Shown piece by piece: positions 35,043 through 44,526 of a stretch of DNA of 64,000 nt (within the stretch, counting starts at the first letter, position 1; the number at the start of each line of letters is the position of its first letter). The notes under the pieces were generated by a model. That model searched no databases and was not told the origin of the DNA. It saw nothing but the letters and a program-made list of their open reading frames with translations. A program made the translations under genes and the position numbers. The DNA comes from an uncultured bacterium. GTDB lineage: Bacteria > Planctomycetota > UBA8742 > UBA2392. The stretch lies in NCBI GenBank assembly GCA_938014885.1, contig CALLQI010000018.1:434001-498000 (forward strand). Reading direction: 5' to 3'.

Positions 35043-35883
35043 GTGCCCCGCGTGGCCGTCGATCCGTGCTGCTGTGCCGCGAGCTCGGCTGGGTCCGCTT
35101 CGGGCACTGGGCCATCGACGGCAGCCGCATCAAGGCCAACGCCAGCAAGAACGCGATGCGACGCCGCGAATCCATTCAGGCCGAACTGGCGGCTTTGCGT
35201 GAGCAGATCCGGCAGGTCCTGGCCGAAGCCGAGGCCGCCGACGTGTGCACCGACCAGACCGACTACGCGCAGCTCATCCCCCAACTCGACCAGGCGCAGT
35301 CTGCGCTGGGCCAGCCGGCGGAGCTGTCAGCCGACACAGGTTATGCCACTGGCCCGAACCTGGCCGCCGTGGCCGACCGCGGCATCACCGGCTACATCCC
35401 GCCTCAGTTGGCCACCATCCGGCCCGAGGTCGTGTTCCGGCGCACGGACTTTCGCTATGAGCCTTAGCAAGACCGCTTCGTCTGCCCGGCGGGCAAATCG
35501 CTGCTGTACACACAGACCAAGACCAAACCCCGAAACCACAGGCGGCCACGAAGCCCGTGTGTACAAGTGCACGGAGTGCGCCGGCTGCGATTTCGCAACA
35601 CGCTGCCCCAAGCCCGGTGCCAAGACACGGTCGATAGAGGTATCAGCGTACGATGGCGTACTCACCGCGATGCGCGAACGATTATCGACACAGGCCGGCC
35701 GCGAGGCCTACGCGAAGAGGAGGCAGAGTGTGGAGCCAGTATTCGGGACAGTGAAGTGGGTGATGGGATTCCGAAGTTTCCTGCTGCGAGGGTTGCAGAA
35801 GGTCAAGGGTGAGTGGCGCATCGCAACGACCGCGTTCAATATCCGAAAGATCCACACAAGCGGCAAATTGACCCAAGCCTGAC
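35043..35883 (+). pseudogene. Decayed IS1182-family transposase
   Basis: This remnant starts mid-protein (RFGHWAIDGSRIKANASK) and ends with the family C-terminus (YAKRRQSVEPVFGTVKWVMG, then FLLRGLQKVKGEWRIATTAFN). Damage is threefold: about the first quarter is missing, a TAG at 35465-35467 interrupts the frame after TDFRYEP, and a frameshift lies near 35530-35545, before TTGGHEARVYKCTECAGCDF. The Cys-rich knuckle and the DDE-type segments are still readable. It cannot encode an active transposase. Confidence 0.85.
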
Positions 35884-35931
35884 CCAACAAACCGCTTCAA
35901 GAAGCAAACCAAACCCCAAGCCTGACCCAAC
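35872..35931. repeat. 17-bp direct repeat at the right end of the IS remnant
   Basis: CCCAAGCCTGACCCAAC occurs at 35872-35888 and again at 35915-35931. The first copy contains the transposase stop. It may mark the IS end or a deletion junction. Confidence 0.6.
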
Positions 35932-35973
35932 CCAATTCCCGGACAGGCTGTTTCGGCCGGGGCTCTGCGTTGC

Positions 35974-36501
35974 CTATGCTGCTCCGTAGAGGTGCATGGT
36001 GTTTACTTCTTTGCCCTGCAGCTTGAGGTAATAGAACACTTGGGCCTTGTGGGTGCCGAGGTGCCCTATCATGTGCTGGATGTGCTGGAACAGCGTCATT
36101 GGCGGGCCGCCCCAGGGGGCGCTGGACACTTTCGTCAGCAGGTTTGCTTCGCCCGCCTGGTCGATCATTGCCAGTGCTACGGCCTTGTCCTTGCGCAGCA
36201 GCTCCAGCGCTTCGGCCACGGACTTCACTGTGGGCATCTTTTCGGCGGGCGGCATGGCCATGTCTTCGGGCATGGTTTCGTAGCTTACGCCTTCCGGCAG
36301 GCCCCAGTCGCCGGTCACGAACCCCTTCACACACATGCCGCAGGCGTTGGTGCAGTGGTGCATCGCCTGGCCTGTTGTCATCCAGTTCTTGCCGGTGGCC
36401 GGTTTCCAGTTCAGGTCCGTGCCCTCGGCAAGCTTGAACACGCCTTCCGCGGCGTGGTACATGCCTTCGACTTCCTGCTTCAGCAGATCGGTGAGTTTCA
36501 T
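35974..36501 (-). CDS. DinB-superfamily protein
   Basis: This 175-residue four-helix protein has MKLTDLLKQEVEGMYHAAEG, the metal-binding type His in GQAMHHCTNAC, and FQHIQHMIGHLGTHKAQVFYYLKLQG at the C-terminus (given here in two parts: FQHIQHMIGHLGTHKA and QVFYYLKLQG). The pattern of three well-spaced His fits DinB/YfiT metal sites. Family members are thiol transferases or of unknown function. It is the last gene of a four-gene group (SDR, SRPBCC, VOC, DinB). Confidence 0.82.
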   Translation of the reverse strand: MKLTDLLKQEVEGMYHAAEGVFKLAEGTDLNWKPATGKNWMTTGQAMHHCTNACGMCVKGFVTGDWGLPEGVSYETMPEDMAMPPAEKMPTVKSVAEALELLRKDKAVALAMIDQAGEANLLTKVSSAPWGGPPMTLFQHIQHMIGHLGTHKAQVFYYLKLQGKEVNTMHLYGAA

Positions 36502-36576
36502 GTTGGTTCTCGTTGGTTGACGCCCGCGACCATTCGCGGGTGAGGCCGGGACACTACAATCGCACGCGACACGCCC

Positions 36577-36942
36577 TTACTTGTCGGTCGCGTACAGACC
36601 CATGCGGTTGCCCGCGAGGTCACTGAAGTAGGCATAGTGGGCACCGTGGCCGGGGATCGGCGTCTTTCCCTTGAGCGTTTTGCCGCCGGCCTTTTCGACT
36701 TCGTCCAGGGTGGCGTCGATGTCGTCGCAGGCCATCACCAGCACGGTGCCTTTGCCGTCGGCCTTGGCTTCGGTGTCGATAGCGCCCTGCATGTTGCCGG
36801 CGTCAAAGAACTCGTAGGTGTCACTCATGGGCTGAAACGTCCAGCCGAACACCGCAGTGTAAAAGGCCTTGAAGGCGGCCAGGTCGCCGGCCGGGATTTC
36901 GATGTGGCAAATGTGCCCGGGCTTGAACTCCGGCTGGCTCAT
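36577..36942 (-). CDS. VOC-superfamily (glyoxalase-like) protein
   Basis: This 121-residue protein has the features of the vicinal-oxygen-chelate fold: HICHIEIPAGDLAAFKAFYT, AVFGWTFQPM, KGTVLVMACDDIDATLDEVEKAGG (two parts: KGTVLVMACDDIDA and TLDEVEKAGG) and HYAYFSDLAGNRMGLY. Small stand-alone members are often of unknown substrate. It sits 21 bases downstream of the SRPBCC gene on the same strand. Confidence 0.92.
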   Translation of the reverse strand: MSQPEFKPGHICHIEIPAGDLAAFKAFYTAVFGWTFQPMSDTYEFFDAGNMQGAIDTEAKADGKGTVLVMACDDIDATLDEVEKAGGKTLKGKTPIPGHGAHYAYFSDLAGNRMGLYATDK

Positions 36943-36963
36943 GACTGGCTCCAGGTTCGGGCC

Positions 36964-37386
36964 CTAGCTGTGGGCCACCTCAAGCATCTTGCGGATGCCC
37001 AGGAACATGTTCAACCAGCCTGCGAAATTTTCATCAAAGGCGGTGTCCCAGCGCGCGCCTTCACCGTACCCGCGATCGGTGAACTTCACGTGCGTCTGGT
37101 TGTCCGCCGCCTCCAGCAGGTACTCGACCGTCGTGGGCTCCGGCGCGCGGCCCTTCAGGCGAAACACCAGCCGCTTGCCCAGTTCGGTCTCAAGGATCTC
37201 GCAGTCGGCCGGGTCGCCGCCTTCGTAACCGATGCGATAGATCCCGCCCGGCTCGGGCTTGGTCAGGTGTACTTCGTGCGATTTCTCCCATAGCGCGGGC
37301 ATCTGCTGCGCGTTGGTCAGCACCGACCACACCTCATGGCTTGGCGCGCGGATCGTCATCGCAAACGTAATGTCCCGGTTACTCAT
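36964..37386 (-). CDS. SRPBCC/AHSA1-like protein
   Basis: This 140-residue protein has the START/AHSA1 profile: FAMTIRAPSHEVWSVLTNAQ, LWEKSHEVHLTKPEPGGIYR, VEYLLEAADNQTHVKFTDRG and WDTAFDENFAGWLNMFLGI. Such proteins bind hydrophobic ligands in a deep cavity. The start at 37386 overlaps the end of the SDR gene by 8 bases, which suggests translational coupling. Confidence 0.9.
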   Translation of the reverse strand: MSNRDITFAMTIRAPSHEVWSVLTNAQQMPALWEKSHEVHLTKPEPGGIYRIGYEGGDPADCEILETELGKRLVFRLKGRAPEPTTVEYLLEAADNQTHVKFTDRGYGEGARWDTAFDENFAGWLNMFLGIRKMLEVAHS

Positions 37387-38203
37387 GGGTTCCTCCTTTG
37401 GGTGGGCTCCCGTCACTAAGGGCCTGCGTGCGGCCGCCCATTTTACCAGTCTGTGAGCCCACGGCCGCATCAAACAGCCAGCGCGGGGTCATCATCCCGA
37501 AGCGCACGAGCCACCACAGGCGGCGCGGGAAGTTGTAAACGCGGCGCTTGCGGGCGATGGCGCGGAGCATGCGCCTGGCCGCCGGTTCGGCTTCAAGCAG
37601 GAAGGCCATGTTGAACTGGTTTTTGTCGGTCATGGGTGTGCGCACAAAACCGGGGCAGATGGTGGTGACGTGTATGCCGGTGCCGCGCAGTTCAATGCGC
37701 AGGCCTTCGCAATGGGTGCGCATGGCGGCCTTGCTGGCCGCGTAACCGCCGTCGCTGGGCAGGCCCTGGTAACTGGCCAGGCTAGCCACGCCGACCAGGT
37801 GGCCGCGCTTGCGCTGCAACATCGCGGGCAGTGCGGCATAGAAGACGTTGGTCATGCCCAGCATGTTGACGCGGAAGATCTGTTCCGTGGCGCGTGGATC
37901 GAACGTGCGTGGCGTCAGCGGCTGGCCGATGCCGGCGTTGGCAATCACGCAATCCAGCGCGCCCAGCTCAGACTCGGCCCGGGCCACGGCCCGCGCGGCC
38001 GCATCCACGTCGGCCACGTCGCAGGCAATGGGCAGCGCGGTGCCTCCCGCGGCGCGGATTTCGGCGGCCAGTGCCTCAAGCAATTCAGTGCGGCGCGCCA
38101 CGAGTGCAAGCTTGCAGCCCTGACGGCCAAGTTGCCGGGCCATCTCAGCGCCCAGCCCTGACGAGGCACCGGTCAGCAGCACGGTTTTGTATGGAAAGGC
38201 CAT
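37379..38203 (-). CDS. Short-chain dehydrogenase/reductase
   Basis: This 274-residue Rossmann enzyme has the cofactor motif TGASSGLGAEMA, NAGIG, and the catalytic Ser and Tyr-Lys (VASLASYQ; YAASKAAM). The sequence resembles the SDR group acting on lipid-like substrates. It is the first gene of a minus-strand operon with SRPBCC, VOC and DinB proteins. I chose the ATG at 38203 (MAFPYKTV). Confidence 0.95.
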   Translation of the reverse strand: MAFPYKTVLLTGASSGLGAEMARQLGRQGCKLALVARRTELLEALAAEIRAAGGTALPIACDVADVDAAARAVARAESELGALDCVIANAGIGQPLTPRTFDPRATEQIFRVNMLGMTNVFYAALPAMLQRKRGHLVGVASLASYQGLPSDGGYAASKAAMRTHCEGLRIELRGTGIHVTTICPGFVRTPMTDKNQFNMAFLLEAEPAARRMLRAIARKRRVYNFPRRLWWLVRFGMMTPRWLFDAAVGSQTGKMGGRTQALSDGSPPKGGTHE

Positions 38204-38237
38204 GGATGGTCTCTCGTTGCGCGGCATGGTCGACGCG

Positions 38238-38340
38238 GTTCACGGTTTACGGTCGACAGTTGACGGTCTAGTGCAACAACGTGGCTGGAGCCTGGCTGTA
38301 TACCGTTGACCGTCGACCGTAAAACGTCGACCCAAACTCG
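38238..38340. repeat. Heptamer inverted repeat (GGTCAAC family)
   Basis: Left arm: GGTTCAC GGTTTAC GGTCGAC then AGTTGAC. Right arm: ACCGTTG ACCGTCG then ACCGTAA AACGTCG. The arms are complementary with period 7. The same words occur at 45363-45455 and at about 48772-48793. Confidence 0.85.
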
Positions 38341-38341
38341 C

Positions 38342-39133
38342 CTACTCGCGTGTCACGACGGCTGATTCCCAGAAGGGCCGCGCGAGCACGAAGGCGTGGC
38401 GCGGGGCCTTGTGGGTGCGGTCCGCCTGCACGGCCAGCGAGCGGCGGGCGCAGCGTTCGCTGATTTCGCCGTCGAGTTCGCGCGCGGTCAGGTTGCCTTC
38501 GCCTTTGCGCACGGCCAGCGCGGTCATGGCGCACAGGATCGCGTCCAGCTCTGTGCTGCCCAGCTTTTGCGCGCCTTCGCCCGCGTTGATGCCCAGTTCC
38601 TGCAGCATCTTGGCCAGCAGTTTGTCGGGGCGCTTGCCACGGTCGTCGGCGCGCCAGCCGGCGTGGGTGTGGTGCGCGCTGCCGCCGGCGTACTGGCCTT
38701 TGAACTCAAGCAGCTCCAGTGTCGCGCGCGGGCTGGCCTCGATCAGTTCTTTGCCCAGTTCCATGCTGCCGGCATCCAGCATGGCGCGAAAGCGCACGCC
38801 GAATTCGCCGATGCGGTCCGTGACCGGCGCGTCGCCGTAAAAAGCGTAATCGAGCGGCCGATGGGTCATGCCCCAAAGCGGCCCCGTGGCAACGGGTTTC
38901 AGCGCGGACACATCCAGCGCGACATCCACGCCGATCGGCCGCGCGAGCCCCAGCAATTCCTGGCGCCAGCCCGCGAACACGGTGGCGGTGTCGTCGGCAA
39001 GTCGCGCGCGCTCAGCCAGCGGGCCGGCGTCGCGGAGTTTGATCGCGGCCTCACCGTCGTGCAGCGTGATGTGTGCGATGACAGGTTTTTGCGTGGTGCC
39101 GAATGCTGAAAGGTTGATGCCGGTAGCTTCCAT
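38342..39133 (-). CDS. DUF429-like (RNase H-fold) protein
   Basis: This 263-residue protein begins EATGINLSAFG. It has ASPRATLELLEFKGQYAG near the middle and a C-terminal STELDAILCAMTALAVRK. These segments follow the pattern of DUF429 predicted RNase H-like nucleases (acidic first strand, E.YPAA-like motif, LDALLCA). The match is from memory and moderate. I chose the ATG at 39133. The 200 bases upstream, to 39334, hold no gene I can support. Confidence 0.6.
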   Translation of the reverse strand: MEATGINLSAFGTTQKPVIAHITLHDGEAAIKLRDAGPLAERARLADDTATVFAGWRQELLGLARPIGVDVALDVSALKPVATGPLWGMTHRPLDYAFYGDAPVTDRIGEFGVRFRAMLDAGSMELGKELIEASPRATLELLEFKGQYAGGSAHHTHAGWRADDRGKRPDKLLAKMLQELGINAGEGAQKLGSTELDAILCAMTALAVRKGEGNLTARELDGEISERCARRSLAVQADRTHKAPRHAFVLARPFWESAVVTRE

Positions 39134-39334
39134 GGCGGGGGTTGTAGCAGAGGAACCGGCCGGGTACGAGCTTCCGGTTGCAGTAACTGCCCCGGCCATG
39201 CGAAGCAATCAGCCGGGCGCAACGGCTGGCGCGAAGAACTGCAATGCAAGTAAACGGCAAGGGCGTAGCGCCACGGCTCGTCGCGTACCGCCTTTGAACC
39301 TCCCGGGGGTCTGCGATGCCGGGCAAGTGCCGTG

Positions 39335-40666
39335 CTATTCGCAGGCGGTGAGGCGTGAGGCGCGGCGCAGCAGGATGGGCGTCAGGTTTACGCCGTCGTC
39401 GATGTCGGCCGTCAAAAGCGCGCCTTGGCCCAGGCGCTGCACGTTGGCGAATTCAATATCGGCCGGGCCCGGCGTGCCTTCGTGCGCGTACACTTCATTC
39501 AGCAAACCCGCGCGGCCACGCAGCGTGATGCGGCCCTCGTACAACTGCGTCGCGCTTGCGGTGCCGCCCAGCGGGCTGTCGGCGGGCCTTGCCAACGCCG
39601 GGCGCTGCGCGCGGCGGATGAACGCGCGGGCGCTGCCGTCGTCGTATATCACCACGGTAAGCGTGTCACCCTTGTGGCCGAAGTGCGCCTTTGCCTCAGC
39701 GCTGAACTCGCCTTCGAAATCGCCCTCGGCGTCCGGCAGCAGCTTGGGCCCCGGTGGTGCGGGCTGGCCCTTGGCGTCGGGCCAGGGGCCGCTGTAGACG
39801 TCAACCACGCCGCCGCCGCCGGTGCGGAACCAGCGCAGGCAGGAGTCGCAGCTTCGCGTGATGGCCTGTTGCAGCAGCTTGGGGTCGGTGTCGCGCAGCA
39901 TCAGGGCCGCGGCGCGCTTCAGCTCGCTTTCCGGCAGGCGCGAGCCAAACGTGGCCCACAGCAGGTTCGCGTCGCCCCAGGCAATGGCGCGCTTTTGGGG
40001 CTCGGTCAGCTCCGGCAGCTTCAGGCGGGCAAGCGCATCTCCGAAATCGGCCTCGCGCCAGCCCAGGTGCAGCAGCATGGCGACGATCTGCACGCCGTCG
40101 TGCACGCCGGCGGCCTCGACGCGGCCGTCGTCCAGGTTGAGCTGCCACAGCAGCGGGATGAGCTTATCGGCCCCGGCCGCGCGCGCATCGCGCAGCAGCA
40201 TCAGCGGGTCCATGCGTTCGCCGTTCATGGCGTGTTGCAGCGCCCGGAAGTTGATGCCGCGCGCGTACAGCCACGCGATCAACGCCGGCAGCTTGCGGCC
40301 GTCGGCGGCGATGGTCGCGAGCGCGCTGCGCAACCCGGCCGCGCTGACGGGCTTGTCGCGCAGCAGCTTCAGGGTGGCGGCCGCATCGGCGGCGGGCAGC
40401 CCGGGGGCCAGTTTGAGCGCGGTTTCGAGTGCGCGTTTTTCTGCGGTGGTGAGGTGGCGGTGTGTGAATGCCGCCAGGTACTCCAAGTCGGCCTCTTCGA
40501 AAAGGCGCGTGACAAGCTGGTCGGGGCGGATCAGCCCTTCGGCGGCTTCCTGCAGCAGGGCGGTGCGGCCTTCGTCAAAACCGCGCGGCACGTCGGGCAA
40601 GGCCGGGTCTGCCTGCGCGCTTGCGGTCAGGGCCAGCAGCAGCACAGTCAGCCAAAGGGTGCGCAT
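39335..40666 (-). CDS. Secreted protein of unknown function
   Basis: This 443-residue protein has a signal peptide (LWLTVLLLALTASAQA, cleavage near residue 19). About 260 residues of helical repeats follow (TLKLLRDKPVSAAGLRSALA, KLPALIAWLYARGIN), then a C-terminal beta domain (GDTLTVVIYDDGSARAFIRR). A CDSC motif lies near residue 275. I do not recognise the family. It is the last gene of the sigma/FecR-like/DUF4175-like operon, starting 6 bases after the preceding stop. Confidence 0.7.
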   Translation of the reverse strand: MRTLWLTVLLLALTASAQADPALPDVPRGFDEGRTALLQEAAEGLIRPDQLVTRLFEEADLEYLAAFTHRHLTTAEKRALETALKLAPGLPAADAAATLKLLRDKPVSAAGLRSALATIAADGRKLPALIAWLYARGINFRALQHAMNGERMDPLMLLRDARAAGADKLIPLLWQLNLDDGRVEAAGVHDGVQIVAMLLHLGWREADFGDALARLKLPELTEPQKRAIAWGDANLLWATFGSRLPESELKRAAALMLRDTDPKLLQQAITRSCDSCLRWFRTGGGGVVDVYSGPWPDAKGQPAPPGPKLLPDAEGDFEGEFSAEAKAHFGHKGDTLTVVIYDDGSARAFIRRAQRPALARPADSPLGGTASATQLYEGRITLRGRAGLLNEVYAHEGTPGPADIEFANVQRLGQGALLTADIDDGVNLTPILLRRASRLTACE

Positions 40667-40672
40667 GGCGGG

Positions 40673-43225
40673 TTAGCGGTTCTCTTTGTTGACGTCGGTG
40701 TTGGTTTCTTCCTGCGACTTCAGCAGTGAACGGAAGAGCTGCAGGATTTCATCGAAGCCTTCCCACTTCTTCACCTGGTCGATGATCGCGTTGATCAGGG
40801 CCTGCGCCATTTCCTGCTGCTTCGCCAGCTCTTGCAGCATCAGCAACCGGTCGCTGGGCTTGGCGTTGTAGTCCAGCACGCCTTCCAGCAGCGTGCGGGC
40901 ACGGTCGAAGCACCCGGCCGAGGTTACGCCCTGCTGCTGCAGCAACCCGCCGAAGCTGGTGGCCGAGAACGACGCGTCAGGCGTCGCGCGGGCCAGCATG
41001 CGCTTGAGCTCATTCACCACGGCCAGCGAATACTGGTTGAATTCCTGGTTGGAAGCGTTTTCCAGCCGCAGCAGCGTCACGTTCAGCGCCTGCTGTTGTT
41101 CGCGGTCCGACACGGCAAGCGCCGCCAGCATACGCACCGACTGGATGCGCGCTTCCTGAGGCCGGGCCAGGTCGGCCCGTTCCAGCCGGTTGTACTGGTA
41201 CACCTGTGCGAACACGCCAAAGCGCGCGAGCACGACTTCGCAGTCTCGCAGCAGCTGGTTCTGGCGCTTGTAGACTTCATCAAGGTCGTGGCGCAGGCGT
41301 TCGCCTTTTTCGCCGGTGAAGTCCAGCAGCGAAGGCTGGGCAATCGCTTCCTCGACCAGCAGCAACTGGGCCTTTTGCAGGTCGGACATCGAGAAGATGG
41401 TGGACTTGATGTTGCGGATCTGGCTGCTGACCTTGATGCTGAGGTCATCCAGACTGTGCAGCTCAAAGGTCATTGTGGTGTGGTTGCGGCTGCCCTGGCG
41501 CTCGGCGCCTTCGTCGCCGACGGTCTGGTTCATGTCAAAGGCCTGGATGTAGACCTCAACGGTGTTGGGTAGGCCCTCGACCAGCTTGGCGCCGGCGAGC
41601 AGCTTTTCGAACTCGAGCGGGTAGGTCCAGGTGCCCTGGCGCAGGGGCGAGCGTGACAGGGCCACGATTTCGGGCTGGGCGGCAAAGGCCGCGTATTCGG
41701 TGAAGTCGTCGGCGCTGTTCAGGCGCCAGAACAGGCGGATCACGCTGATGCCGTAGTCGTCTTCGGCCTGGAACTCGATCGGCAGCACCGCGTCGGGCGT
41801 CACGTACACGAACTGGTTTGAAACCAGCGGGTCGCCGCTGAACAGCACGCGCACGGCAGGCGGAGTGTCCTGGCGCACCTGCATCAGGTCGCCGATCTGC
41901 TTGCTGTTTTCGATGCCGCGGTCGTCGACCAGCTTCAGGCGCCAGCGGTTCATGCCCACGCGCAGTGCCGGCAGCGAAACGCGGTACCAGTTGTCGCCCT
42001 GGTCCAGCGCGGTGTTGATCGCGAAGCGCTCCGAGGCACCGGCGCTGTTGTCTATGAACAGCGCGCTGGCGTCGGCACCTTGCAGGCGCAGCGGCTTGGT
42101 GGTGCGGAAGCTGTAATCGACGCGGGTGCCGGCAATGGCATCAATCGCCAGTTCCTGCGTGGTTTCGGCGGGCAGCGCAAGATATTCAGGGAAGGTCAGG
42201 CCCAGGGTGATGGGGCTGTCCAGTTCAGGCGCCGGGATCACGCGAATCCACAGTGGCGGGCTGATCGCGTCGCCGCAGCGCACCACCAGCTTTTCCAGCG
42301 GGTTGATCAGGCCGGTCTTGTTGTTCGAGAAATAGACGCGGGCTTGCTCGCCGTCCTTGCCGCCGTCTTCGCCGTGGTACTCCATGGGGCGGCGAATTTC
42401 GTCGCCGCGCTGCACATACGTGCCGTCTTCGTTGATGGTGTATGAGGTGATGCGCAACTCGGCCTCACGGGGCTTTTCGCCCGACGGCGTGGCGATGATG
42501 CGCAGGTCGCTGCCGCCGGCCACTTCGTACACGCCGACCGCGCCGAACTGGTCGATGCGGGCTTCCGGGTTGAAGGTGAAGTTCACCACCAGCTCGTCGC
42601 GCGTGGGGTACTTCGACAGCTCGTCACGGGCCAGCACTTCCACCTGCAACTGGGTGCGCTTGGGCCATTCGGGCCCGGCGCCGGCGGCGCGCTTGAGCCA
42701 CGTGGACATCGGGTCGCGGGCGAACCAGGCGTGGCCGAACAGCAGCACCATCATGCCCAGGCTGCCCAGCACCATGTACAACAGGCGGCGCGAGCGTACG
42801 GCCTCATTGAACTGCAGCCGCCCGGCAATGTCGAAGCTTTCGCCGACGACGGCGCGGATCATCTGTTCGCTGGCCACATCCTTGTAGCGTTCATTGCTGC
42901 GCAGGATCTGCAGGCTGCTGATCAGGCGTTCATTCAGCAGCGGGTACTCGCGCTCAACCAGTAGCGCCAGGTCTTCATCGCTGAGTGTACGCGACAGCGG
43001 GTACACGATGCTGCGGAATGCGACCACCAGCAAAATCAGCACGGCCGCCACCAGGAAAGCGACGCGCAGGCCGCCGGGAAGGTGCAGCATGTAATCGGTG
43101 TAAAACAGCCACAGAATCAATGCCGCGGCCCAGATCATCACTTTGGCGAATCCCCAGGCCACGAACATCACGCGGATGTGGCGGCGCAGGCGGGCCAGTT
43201 TGTTCTCAATCAGTGTAAGGCTCAT
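40673..43225 (-). CDS. Large membrane-anchored protein (DUF4175-like)
   Basis: This 850-residue protein has two N-terminal membrane segments (about 22-42, MFVAWGFAKVMIWAAALILW, and 53-72, LRVAFLVAAVLILLVVAF) and a third near 150. A large periplasmic beta-rich region follows, with a helical C-terminal third (about 620-840) that contains coiled-coil-like runs. The N-terminus and layout resemble DUF4175 proteins (moderate). Its ATG overlaps the stop of the FecR-like gene (ATGA, 43222-43225), so the two are translationally coupled. Confidence 0.65.
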   Translation of the reverse strand: MSLTLIENKLARLRRHIRVMFVAWGFAKVMIWAAALILWLFYTDYMLHLPGGLRVAFLVAAVLILLVVAFRSIVYPLSRTLSDEDLALLVEREYPLLNERLISSLQILRSNERYKDVASEQMIRAVVGESFDIAGRLQFNEAVRSRRLLYMVLGSLGMMVLLFGHAWFARDPMSTWLKRAAGAGPEWPKRTQLQVEVLARDELSKYPTRDELVVNFTFNPEARIDQFGAVGVYEVAGGSDLRIIATPSGEKPREAELRITSYTINEDGTYVQRGDEIRRPMEYHGEDGGKDGEQARVYFSNNKTGLINPLEKLVVRCGDAISPPLWIRVIPAPELDSPITLGLTFPEYLALPAETTQELAIDAIAGTRVDYSFRTTKPLRLQGADASALFIDNSAGASERFAINTALDQGDNWYRVSLPALRVGMNRWRLKLVDDRGIENSKQIGDLMQVRQDTPPAVRVLFSGDPLVSNQFVYVTPDAVLPIEFQAEDDYGISVIRLFWRLNSADDFTEYAAFAAQPEIVALSRSPLRQGTWTYPLEFEKLLAGAKLVEGLPNTVEVYIQAFDMNQTVGDEGAERQGSRNHTTMTFELHSLDDLSIKVSSQIRNIKSTIFSMSDLQKAQLLLVEEAIAQPSLLDFTGEKGERLRHDLDEVYKRQNQLLRDCEVVLARFGVFAQVYQYNRLERADLARPQEARIQSVRMLAALAVSDREQQQALNVTLLRLENASNQEFNQYSLAVVNELKRMLARATPDASFSATSFGGLLQQQGVTSAGCFDRARTLLEGVLDYNAKPSDRLLMLQELAKQQEMAQALINAIIDQVKKWEGFDEILQLFRSLLKSQEETNTDVNKENR

Positions 43226-44526
43226 GGCGTGCGGCTCCGGCGGTCAAGCTTCAGGTTCTGGCTTTGGATGCGTACTTTGGCCTCGCCCGCGGGCGCGTAC
43301 AGGTCGGCCACGTATTCCAGCCGCAGCCAGTGCACAACCGGCGGGCTGGTCATGAGAATCTCCGAGACATCAAACGTGAAGCGATAGAACTGCCCGGGCT
43401 CAAGGCGGGCGACGCCGCTGTGATCCGTGTCGTCGCTGATGGGCGCGACCGGGCGCAGCGGCAGGGTGTCATTTTCGGGCACGATACCCGGCGTGTATTC
43501 GGACCCGTACGAGACGCGCAGCATGTACACGGCGCTTTGCAGCAGCCGGGCTGAATCAATCGCGCGGCGCACGCGGATCGGCAGGTAGCCGTCGTTGATC
43601 ATGGTGGCTTCTAGGCGGTCGTCGTTGCCGGCCACGGGCTTGAGCACCAGCTTCAGCACCGGGCGCACGGGGTTGGGCAACTTGCCGCGCTCAACACTGG
43701 TGCAGTACCCGGGGCCGATCGCGAAGCTGCGGTCCGAGTCGCGCCCCATGACGCGGGCGCTGCCCTGGATCACCGTCACCTGCGTTTCGGCGCTGTCGCG
43801 GGTGATGCTGATGCTCAGCATTCCTTGGTCAACCTGCACCACGCAATGCGGCGTCTGCACAATGAACGGGCCTTCGCCGATGCCGCCCGGCCGAATCTCA
43901 AGCGAGCGCAGCGTGCCGTAGCTCAGCTCCATGCGGCGCGTGGCTGTGAACTTGAACTCGGTGTTCTGCCCGGCCTCAATGCTGGAATAGGTGTTGCTGA
44001 CGCCCGTGGGCAGCCACAGGAAGGCGTCGTAGGCGCCGGTGCGGTCGGCCTCGTCCGATTCGCCTTTGAGTTGCAGCGTGCGGCGTTCGACTTCGTCGCG
44101 CTTTTGCCCCAGCATCAGGCCGGGGTTGTGGAACACGATTTCGCCGATCACGTCGGTGCGGGTGTAGTCGGCGCGCTCGTCGCTGAAGGTCACCAGCAGC
44201 ACGATTGCCACGATGCCGAAAAACAGCGCGATCAGGAACGAGCGCCGCAGCATGCAGTGCGCGCCGGGGATTGCGCCGTCAAAGGCACCCTCGCCTTTCA
44301 TGCGCGCGCGCAGCCGGTCAAAGCTGCCGCGCCGGGGCGCCACTTTGCGCACGGTCTGGTGCAGGCGCAGGTGGCCGCGGATTTCTTCCAGTTCGTCGCG
44401 CAGCACGGGGTCGGCGGCGATGCTTTGCTCAACCGCCTGTTGCGACTTTTCATCCAGTTCACCCAGCGCGTACGAAAGCAGCTGCGTGCCCTGCGGTGAG
44501 GCCGGCATGTTTTCGGCATCAAGCAT
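43222..44526 (-). CDS. Membrane-bound anti-sigma/FecR-like protein
   Basis: This 434-residue protein has a cytoplasmic N-terminal helical domain (about 1-65; LLSYALGELDEKSQQAVEQS, DPVLRDELEEIRGHL) typical of anti-sigma factors with zinc-finger-like folds but without the HxxxCxxC ligands. One membrane helix (SFLIALFFGIVAIVLLVTF, about 95-113) leads to a FecR-like periplasmic domain (VQTPHCVVQVDQGMLSIS, VTVIQGSARVMG). It overlaps the ECF sigma gene by 8 bases, which strongly suggests it controls that sigma factor. Confidence 0.8.
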   Translation of the reverse strand: MLDAENMPASPQGTQLLSYALGELDEKSQQAVEQSIAADPVLRDELEEIRGHLRLHQTVRKVAPRRGSFDRLRARMKGEGAFDGAIPGAHCMLRRSFLIALFFGIVAIVLLVTFSDERADYTRTDVIGEIVFHNPGLMLGQKRDEVERRTLQLKGESDEADRTGAYDAFLWLPTGVSNTYSSIEAGQNTEFKFTATRRMELSYGTLRSLEIRPGGIGEGPFIVQTPHCVVQVDQGMLSISITRDSAETQVTVIQGSARVMGRDSDRSFAIGPGYCTSVERGKLPNPVRPVLKLVLKPVAGNDDRLEATMINDGYLPIRVRRAIDSARLLQSAVYMLRVSYGSEYTPGIVPENDTLPLRPVAPISDDTDHSGVARLEPGQFYRFTFDVSEILMTSPPVVHWLRLEYVADLYAPAGEAKVRIQSQNLKLDRRSRTP

